Shown here: positions 58,817 through 64,000 of the stretch, piece by piece
Layout: every line of letters starts with the position of its first letter
Numbering within the stretch: position 1 is the stretch's first letter
NCBI RefSeq assembly: GCF_001645125.1
Contig: NZ_LXKA01000232.1
Span: 37,137-101,136 of the forward strand
Source: Paraburkholderia ginsengiterrae
Lineage (GTDB): Bacteria; Pseudomonadota; Gammaproteobacteria; Burkholderiales; Burkholderiaceae
Direction: 5' to 3'
Length of the DNA: 64,000 nt
Program-made: the position numbers and the translations under genes
The notes under the pieces: model-generated
Told to the model about the DNA's origin: nothing
Databases searched by the model: none
What the model saw: the letters and a program-made list of their open reading frames with translations, nothing else

Positions 58817-61741
58817 ATGGAACACCACGCGCGCACGCAGAACGAAAAGCTCGAGGTGAAAACAACGACGTGTTACATGTGCGCGTGCCGCTGCGGCATT
58901 CGCGTGCATCTGCGCGACGGCGAAGTGCGCTACATCGACGGTAACCCGGAGCATCCGCTGAATCAGGGGGTGATCTGCGCGAAGGGGTCGTCGGGGATCA
59001 TGAAGCAGTACTCGCCGGCGCGGCTGACCCAGCCGCTCATGCGCAAAGCGGGCGCGGAGCGCGGCACCGCCCAGTTCGAACCGGTGTCGTGGGAAGTCGC
59101 GTTCGCCACGCTCGAAAAGCGCCTCGCCCACCTGCGCGCGACCGACCCGAAGAAGTTCGCGCTCTTCACCGGGCGCGACCAGATGCAGGCCTTGACGGGC
59201 CTGTTCGCCAAGCAGTTCGGCACGCCGAACTACGCGGCGCACGGCGGGTTCTGTTCGGCCAATATGGCGGCCGGCATGATCTACACGATGGGCGGTTCGT
59301 TCTGGGAGTTCGGCGGTCCGGACCTCGACAGCGCGAAGCTGTTCTTCATGATCGGCACCGCGGAGGATCACCATTCGAATCCGCTGAAAATCGCGCTGTC
59401 GAAGTTCAAGCGCGCCGGCGGCCGCTTCATTGCGATCAATCCGATCCGCACCGGCTACGCCGCGATCGCCGACGAATGGGTGCCGATCCGTCCGGGCACC
59501 GACGGAGCGCTTTTCATGGCGCTGATCCGCGAGCTGATCGAAAGCGGCGCCTACGACCATGAGTTTGTCGCGCGCTATACGAATGCCGGCGAGCTGCTCG
59601 ACATGAACGCGGAGGCCGATACGTTCGGCCTGTTCGTGCGCGACCCCGATGCGCCCGAAGCCAATCCGCTGTTTCCGCAAGACCACCTGTGGTGGGACCA
59701 GAACACGCAACGCCCGGTGCTGCATCACACACCGGGCGCGGAGCCGGCCCTCTCCGGACGATACACACTCGACAACGGCACACCGGTCGCGCCGTCGTTC
59801 GCGCTGCTGCGCGAGCGCGTGGCCGAGTGCACGCCGCAGTGGGCGTCAGAGATCACCGGCATTCCCGCCGACACGATCCAACGGCTCGCGCGCGAGATGG
59901 CGCAGACCGCGCGCGATCACAAGATCACGTTGCCGATCTCATGGACCGACGCATGGGGCCAGCAGCACGACTCCGTCACCGGCAGCCCGATTGCCTTTCA
60001 CGCCATGCGCGGACTGGCCGCGCATTCGAACGGCTTCCAGTCGATCCGCGCGCTGGCCGTGCTGATGTCGCTGATGGGCACGATCGACACGCCGGGCGGC
60101 TTCCGGCACAAAGCGCCGTATCCGCGCGCCGTGCCGCCGTCGGCCAAACCGCCTAACAGCCCCGATGCAGTCAAGCCGAACACGCCGCTCGCGACCGGGC
60201 CGCTCGGCTGGCCGGCCGCGCCCGAGGACCTCTTTATCGACGCCGCCGGCGAGCCGGTGCGCATCGACAAGGCCTTCTCGTGGGAATACCCGCTCGCCGT
60301 GCATGGCCTGATGCACAGCGTGATTACCAATGCCTGGCGCGGCGACCCGTACCCGATCGACACGCTGCTGATTTTCATGGCCAACATGGCGTGGAATTCG
60401 TCGATGAATACGGTCGAAGTCCGCAAGATGCTCGTCGACAAGCAGGACAACGGCGAGTACAAGATTCCGTTCCTGGTGGTGTGCGACGCGTTCCAGTCGG
60501 AGATGACCGCGTTCGCCGATCTGATCCTGCCCGACACGACCTACCTCGAGCGGCATGACGCGATGTCGGTGCTCGACCGGCCCATTTCGGAGTTCGACGG
60601 TCCGGTGGATTCGGTGCGCGTGCCGGTCGTGCCGCCCACCGGCGAATGCAAGCCGTTCCAGGAGGTGCTGATCGAACTGGCGAGCCGTCTGAAGCTGCCG
60701 GCGTTCACGACCGCCGAGGGCACGCGCAAGTATCGCGACTATCCGGATTTCATTGTCAATTTCCAGACCGCGCCGAATTCGGGCGTGGGCTTCCTGATCG
60801 GCTGGCGCGGCGAGAACGGCGACAAGGCGCTGGTGGGCGAGCCGAATCCGAAGCAGTGGGAGCAGTACGCGAACAACAACTGCGTGTTCCACTACACGCT
60901 GCCCGAGACGCTGCAATACATGCGCGGCGTCAATGGCCCCTATCTGAAATGGGCGGTGGAGAACGGCTTCCGCAAGTTCGACACGCCGATCCTGATCCAG
61001 CTCTACTCGGACGTGATGCAGAAGTTCCGCCTCGCGGCGCAGGGCAAGACGGCGGGCCGCCAGCCGCCCGACCACCTGCGCGCGCGCGTCGAACGCTATT
61101 TCGATCCGCTGCCGTTCTGGTATGCGCCGCTCGAACTCGGCGCCACCGATCTCGAGCGCTACCCGCTTGCCGCCGTCACGCAACGGCCGATGGCGATGTA
61201 TCACTCGTGGGACTCGCAGAACGCGTGGCTGCGGCAGATTCACGGCGAGAACTACCTGTTCATGAATCCGCTGATGGCGCGCGCCAACGGCATCGAAGAC
61301 GGCGGGTGGATCTACGTCGAATCGCAGTGGGGCAAGGTGCGCTGCATGGCACGCTATAGCGAGGCGGTGGAACCGGGCACCGTGTGGACGTGGAATGCGA
61401 TCGGCAAGGCGGCCGGCGCCTGGAACCTCGGCCCCGACGCCAACGAATCGCAACGCGGCTTCCTGCTCAACCACCTGATCACCGACGAGCTGCCGGCCAC
61501 CGCGCAGCACGCGGCACGGACCTCGAATTCCGATCCGATCACCGGGCAGGCGGCATGGTACGACGTGCGCGTGCGGATCTATCCGGCTGAGGCCGACGCC
61601 GACCACACGCTGCCGCAGTTCGCGCCGATGCAGCCGCTGCCCGGCTCGACCGGCGTGCTGCAGCGCGTCGTGCAGACCTATTTTGCCGGCAGCGGCGAGT
61701 TCGCCGCACGCCTGCGCGGCACCCTGAAGCGCAACGGATAA
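58817..61741 (+). CDS. soeA: molybdopterin oxidoreductase, probable sulfite dehydrogenase catalytic subunit
   Basis: The 974-residue protein belongs to the DMSO-reductase superfamily. An N-terminal [4Fe-4S] motif TTTCYMCACRCGIRVHLRDG (CxxCxxxC) precedes NPEHPLNQGVICAKGSSGIM. Molybdopterin-binding blocks follow, such as SAKLFFMIGTAEDHHSNPLK and the C-terminal LFMNPLMARANGIEDGGWIY. There is no twin-arginine signal, so it faces the cytoplasm, unlike periplasmic DMSO reductases but like SoeA. In an island that releases sulfite from Xsc, cytoplasmic sulfite oxidation is the natural role. AGGGAGG precedes the ATG at 58817. Thiosulfate- or polysulfide-type relatives are less likely. Confidence 0.85.
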   Translation: MEHHARTQNEKLEVKTTTCYMCACRCGIRVHLRDGEVRYIDGNPEHPLNQGVICAKGSSGIMKQYSPARLTQPLMRKAGAERGTAQFEPVSWEVAFATLEKRLAHLRATDPKKFALFTGRDQMQALTGLFAKQFGTPNYAAHGGFCSANMAAGMIYTMGGSFWEFGGPDLDSAKLFFMIGTAEDHHSNPLKIALSKFKRAGGRFIAINPIRTGYAAIADEWVPIRPGTDGALFMALIRELIESGAYDHEFVARYTNAGELLDMNAEADTFGLFVRDPDAPEANPLFPQDHLWWDQNTQRPVLHHTPGAEPALSGRYTLDNGTPVAPSFALLRERVAECTPQWASEITGIPADTIQRLAREMAQTARDHKITLPISWTDAWGQQHDSVTGSPIAFHAMRGLAAHSNGFQSIRALAVLMSLMGTIDTPGGFRHKAPYPRAVPPSAKPPNSPDAVKPNTPLATGPLGWPAAPEDLFIDAAGEPVRIDKAFSWEYPLAVHGLMHSVITNAWRGDPYPIDTLLIFMANMAWNSSMNTVEVRKMLVDKQDNGEYKIPFLVVCDAFQSEMTAFADLILPDTTYLERHDAMSVLDRPISEFDGPVDSVRVPVVPPTGECKPFQEVLIELASRLKLPAFTTAEGTRKYRDYPDFIVNFQTAPNSGVGFLIGWRGENGDKALVGEPNPKQWEQYANNNCVFHYTLPETLQYMRGVNGPYLKWAVENGFRKFDTPILIQLYSDVMQKFRLAAQGKTAGRQPPDHLRARVERYFDPLPFWYAPLELGATDLERYPLAAVTQRPMAMYHSWDSQNAWLRQIHGENYLFMNPLMARANGIEDGGWIYVESQWGKVRCMARYSEAVEPGTVWTWNAIGKAAGAWNLGPDANESQRGFLLNHLITDELPATAQHAARTSNSDPITGQAAWYDVRVRIYPAEADADHTLPQFAPMQPLPGSTGVLQRVVQTYFAGSGEFAARLRGTLKRNG

Positions 61742-61751
61742 GGGGCATGTC

Positions 61752-62564
61752 ATGACCCAGATGGCACTCGTAATCGATCTGAACGTCTGCGTGGGATGCC
61801 ATGCGTGCGTGACAAGCTGCAAGGAATGGAATACGTCCGGCGAGGCGGGCAGCCTCTCGGATATCCGGCCGTACGACGCCGATCCGTCGGGCACGTTTTT
61901 CAACCGCGTGCAGACCTACGAAGCCGGCGAGTTTCCGCTCACCGACACGATTCACTTTCCGAAATCGTGTCTGCACTGCGAGGATCCGCCGTGCGTGCCG
62001 GTGTGTCCGACCGGCGCGAGCTTCAAGCGCAAGGAAGACGGTCTGGTGCTGGTGGACTACGACAAGTGCATCGGCTGCAAGTACTGCTCGTGGGCGTGTC
62101 CTTACGGCGCGCGCGAACTCGACGAAGAACGCAAGGAGATGACCAAGTGCACGCTATGCGCCGACCGCATCCATAACGAAGCGCTGCCCGAACGTGACCG
62201 CAAACCGGCCTGCGTGCTGGCGTGCCCGACTTCCGCGCGCCTGTTCGGCGACATTCACGACCCGGAGTCTGTCGTATCGCAGGCGATTCGCGAGCGCGGC
62301 GGCTATCAGCTCATGCCGGAGTGGGGCACGAAGCCGTCCAATCACTATTTGCCGCGTCAGAAGACGGGTTCGTGTGGCGGCGAGTCGTGTTCGTGCAAAT
62401 CGGGCAATGCGGAGGCTGAAGTCGCAGGCGAGCCGGCGGCCGCTGTTTCGGTCTCTGCCGGTAGCGCGCGCGAACAAGGTCAGTTGCACGCGGAAAAACC
62501 GCGCGCGGAGCCGGGCATGATGACGCGCATGTTCAATATTCTGGGGCTCGGGAGGCAGGCATGA
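61752..62564 (+). CDS. soeB: 4Fe-4S ferredoxin-type electron-transfer subunit
   Basis: The 270-residue DmsB/NrfC-like protein has four cysteine clusters: DLNVCVGCHACVTSCKEWNT, KSCLHCEDPPCVPVCPTGAS, YDKCIGCKYCSWACPYGARE and KCTLCADR with ACVLACPTSAR. They can hold four [4Fe-4S] centres that carry electrons from SoeA to the membrane subunit. A Cys/Gly-rich stretch (TGSCGGESCSCKSGNA) near residue 205 and an Ala-rich tail extend it beyond the core. It starts 11 bases after soeA and overlaps soeC by four bases. Confidence 0.9.
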   Translation: MTQMALVIDLNVCVGCHACVTSCKEWNTSGEAGSLSDIRPYDADPSGTFFNRVQTYEAGEFPLTDTIHFPKSCLHCEDPPCVPVCPTGASFKRKEDGLVLVDYDKCIGCKYCSWACPYGARELDEERKEMTKCTLCADRIHNEALPERDRKPACVLACPTSARLFGDIHDPESVVSQAIRERGGYQLMPEWGTKPSNHYLPRQKTGSCGGESCSCKSGNAEAEVAGEPAAAVSVSAGSAREQGQLHAEKPRAEPGMMTRMFNILGLGRQA

Positions 62565-63529
62565 ATCCGGCATTTTCGGTGGTGTTCCTGACCACGCTGA
62601 GCGGCGCTGCGCAGGGTCTGTTGATCGCGCTGTTCGGTGTCGAGCTTGCAGAGCGTCTTGGGCTGGTTGCGGCAAGCTCGGCACCGTCGCCGATGTTCTT
62701 TGTAGTGGGTGCGGCGGTGGCTGTCGTGCTCGGCGGATTGGGCTTGCTGGCTTCGTTCTTCCATCTCGGCCATCCGGAGCGCGCGTGGCGTGCCATCGCG
62801 ATGTGGCGTACGTCCTGGCTGTCGCGCGAGTGTCTGGCGCTTCCCGTGTTCCTTGCCTGCGCATTTGCCTTTGGCGTTGCACATTGGCTGGGTTCCCCGT
62901 GGTCGCTGGCTATCGGCGCGTTGGGCGCGCTCGCGAGCGTCGCGCTGTTCGTGTGTACCGCAATGATTTACGCGTGCATCCGTTTTCTGCAGGAATGGGC
63001 CACGCCGCTCACCATGGCGAACTTCATGCTGCTCGGCTGCGCGTCGGGCTTCACGCTCGCCACCACTTGCGCGGCGTGGCTCGCGCCGTCGCTGGTGGGT
63101 GCGCTGGCGGTGTGTGCCTGTGTGCTGACGCTCGGCGGTGCGGCGACGCGGGTCGCGTCGCTCGTGCGCAATGCGCGCTTGCGGCCGAAATCGACGGTGC
63201 AAAGCGCAACGGGCATCAAGTCGCCGAAGCTCGTGCAGAAATCGCGGGGCTTCACGGCGGGCGCATTCAATCTGCGCGAGTTTTTCCACGGGCAGACGGC
63301 CGGCACGCTGAGAAACGTCAAGTGGGCCTTTCTGGTTGCCGCATTCGCCGTGCCGTTCGTGCTCGTTGCGCTGGTTGCTCTGGGTGGAGGCCTCGCCTCG
63401 GTAGCGGCGTCGGTCTGGTTGCTGTGCGCCGCTTGCACTATTCAGTATGCGGGGCTCGTGGCAGAGCGCTGGTTCTTTTTCGCGGAGGCCCGGCATCCGC
63501 AGAATCTGTATTACCAGCAGATTGCTTGA
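62561..63529 (+). CDS. soeC: membrane anchor subunit (DmsC-type), quinone-interacting
   Basis: The 322-residue protein has eight to nine hydrophobic helices and the DmsC pattern AFSVVFLTTLSGAAQGLLIA, LASFFHLGHPERAWRAIAMW and RTSWLSRECLALPVFLACAF. LGHPERAW...SWLSRE is the diagnostic block of this anchor family. It should pass electrons from the iron-sulfur subunit to the quinone pool. DmsC anchors occur with DMSO reductase and with SoeAB, and the absent Tat signal on SoeA favours the latter. No further soe gene follows. Confidence 0.9.
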   Translation: MNPAFSVVFLTTLSGAAQGLLIALFGVELAERLGLVAASSAPSPMFFVVGAAVAVVLGGLGLLASFFHLGHPERAWRAIAMWRTSWLSRECLALPVFLACAFAFGVAHWLGSPWSLAIGALGALASVALFVCTAMIYACIRFLQEWATPLTMANFMLLGCASGFTLATTCAAWLAPSLVGALAVCACVLTLGGAATRVASLVRNARLRPKSTVQSATGIKSPKLVQKSRGFTAGAFNLREFFHGQTAGTLRNVKWAFLVAAFAVPFVLVALVALGGGLASVAASVWLLCAACTIQYAGLVAERWFFFAEARHPQNLYYQQIA

Positions 63530-63631
63530 GTGTCAGATGAGTGGCCGGCCTGCGCGACAGCTTGCGTAGCGCAGGCCGGCGTTGCGGCGATGGCCGGCAG
63601 TCGTCGGGGCCCGATCGGTATCGCGGGTCCG

Positions 63632-64000
63632 CTATTGTCCGTTGATGGCAGTTTGAGTGGCCGCTTCGTCAATGAATGCGGCGACTTCGGCAGGCTTCGA
63701 TGCCAGCGACGCATGGCTTGCCGCAAGCGTGATCACCTTCCTCGCGTTGAGCCGCGCCGACATCTTCTGCTGGTTTTCCGGCGCGATCATCCGGTCCTCG
63801 CTCGAGATCTGATACCAGGACGGTTTCTTCTCCCAGGCGGGCGCCGTAATGGTGTCGCTAAACGTCGTGGCGAGGGGGGCCTTTTGCGTGACGGCCATCA
63901 CTAGCGCTTCGTCCGCTGTCAGGTCCTGGCAGAAGCCTTCGTGGAATTTGTCGCCCTTGAGCCACCGGTAACCGTCACTGTCGGGCCCCAGACTGGGGTC
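63632..64000 (-). CDS. alpha/beta-hydrolase, C-terminal part (5' end outside the window)
   Basis: The frame is open to the window edge, so the start lies beyond base 64000. The 122 visible residues end with PSWYQISSEDRMIAPENQQK, then MSARLNARKVITLAASHASL and ASKPAEVAAFIDEAATQT. They include the late Asp of the triad (SSEDRMI) and the catalytic His (SHASL) of haloperoxidase-type alpha/beta hydrolases. The nucleophile region is not visible. It is convergent with soeC and has no visible link to sulfonate use. Confidence 0.85.
   Translation of the reverse strand, partial: DPSLGPDSDGYRWLKGDKFHEGFCQDLTADEALVMAVTQKAPLATTFSDTITAPAWEKKPSWYQISSEDRMIAPENQQKMSARLNARKVITLAASHASLASKPAEVAAFIDEAATQTAINGQ

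Noticed and set aside
59939-61903. 654-codon open frame on the minus strand
   Set aside because: It is antisense to soeA. No family pattern is visible and the plus strand has clear molybdopterin and iron-sulfur motifs.
58817-63529. DMSO reductase or periplasmic formate dehydrogenase
   Set aside because: The catalytic subunit lacks a twin-arginine signal, and the genes lie in a sulfite-producing island. Cytoplasmic sulfite oxidation (SoeABC) fits better, although substrate proof is missing.
1-64000. tRNA, rRNA, riboswitch, origin or attachment site
   Set aside because: Reading the intergenic regions on both strands gave no cloverleaf, ribosomal sequence, known riboswitch core or integrase-linked repeat that I could support.

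Overview
The window looks like a chromosomal segment of a high-GC beta-proteobacterium of the Burkholderia / Paraburkholderia / Cupriavidus group. This rests on gene families and codon use only. There is no rRNA, tRNA, CRISPR array, phage module or recognisable insertion sequence. Two decayed loci (a flavin oxidoreductase fragment and a truncated type VI secretion vgrG) lie together at about 15.6-17.2 kb.

Layout. 0-12.5 kb is mixed housekeeping and accessory DNA: an AraC regulator cut by the window edge, small VOC, SnoaL, cupin and AhpD-like enzymes, a membrane diguanylate cyclase, a second AraC regulator divergent from a 2-oxo-acid dehydrogenase operon (E1 alpha, E1 beta, E2, no E3), a YbaK-type deacylase, a BON protein, a patatin phospholipase and a LuxR-type regulator. 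12.6-22.7 kb holds a sulfate-activation and sulfotransfer locus: cysD-cysNC makes PAPS, and beyond the decayed DNA lie an SRPBCC gene and a divergent operon of DUF1214, sulfotransferase, SnoaL-like, SDR and DHH genes. The cysD promoter and the two divergent promoters share one operator, TAGTCC-N4-GGACGARGA, placed exactly 20 nt upstream of a -10-like hexamer in all three. This is the best candidate in the window for an undescribed system: a co-regulated pathway that makes PAPS and spends it on an unknown acceptor. 22.9-32 kb carries a TSUP exporter, a DUF3311/sodium-symporter pair behind two tandem hairpins, an amidohydrolase coupled to a G3E GTPase, an FAD amine oxidase and an amino-acid permease.

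32-63.5 kb is mostly a C2-sulfonate catabolic island, interrupted at 39.5-41.2 kb by two unrelated membrane-protein genes. iseR, iseJ and iseU (isethionate), sauR, sauS, sauT and sauU (sulfoacetate) and a TauABC/TauR-type uptake set feed sulfoacetaldehyde to Xsc. Xsc makes acetyl phosphate (passed to Pta) and sulfite, which SoeABC can oxidise to sulfate. The ise operon ends in a CobS/CobT-like AAA+/VWA pair with no cobalamin genes nearby, possibly a maturation system for IseJ. The ise and xsc promoters share a 17-bp element (16/17 identical). A PhnY-like aldehyde dehydrogenase and a hydroxyisobutyrate-dehydrogenase-family reductase in the island have no firm substrate. No taurine aminotransferase or taurine dehydrogenase is visible. 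The window ends inside an alpha/beta hydrolase gene.

All functions come from reading translated sequence and gene order. No database search was run.
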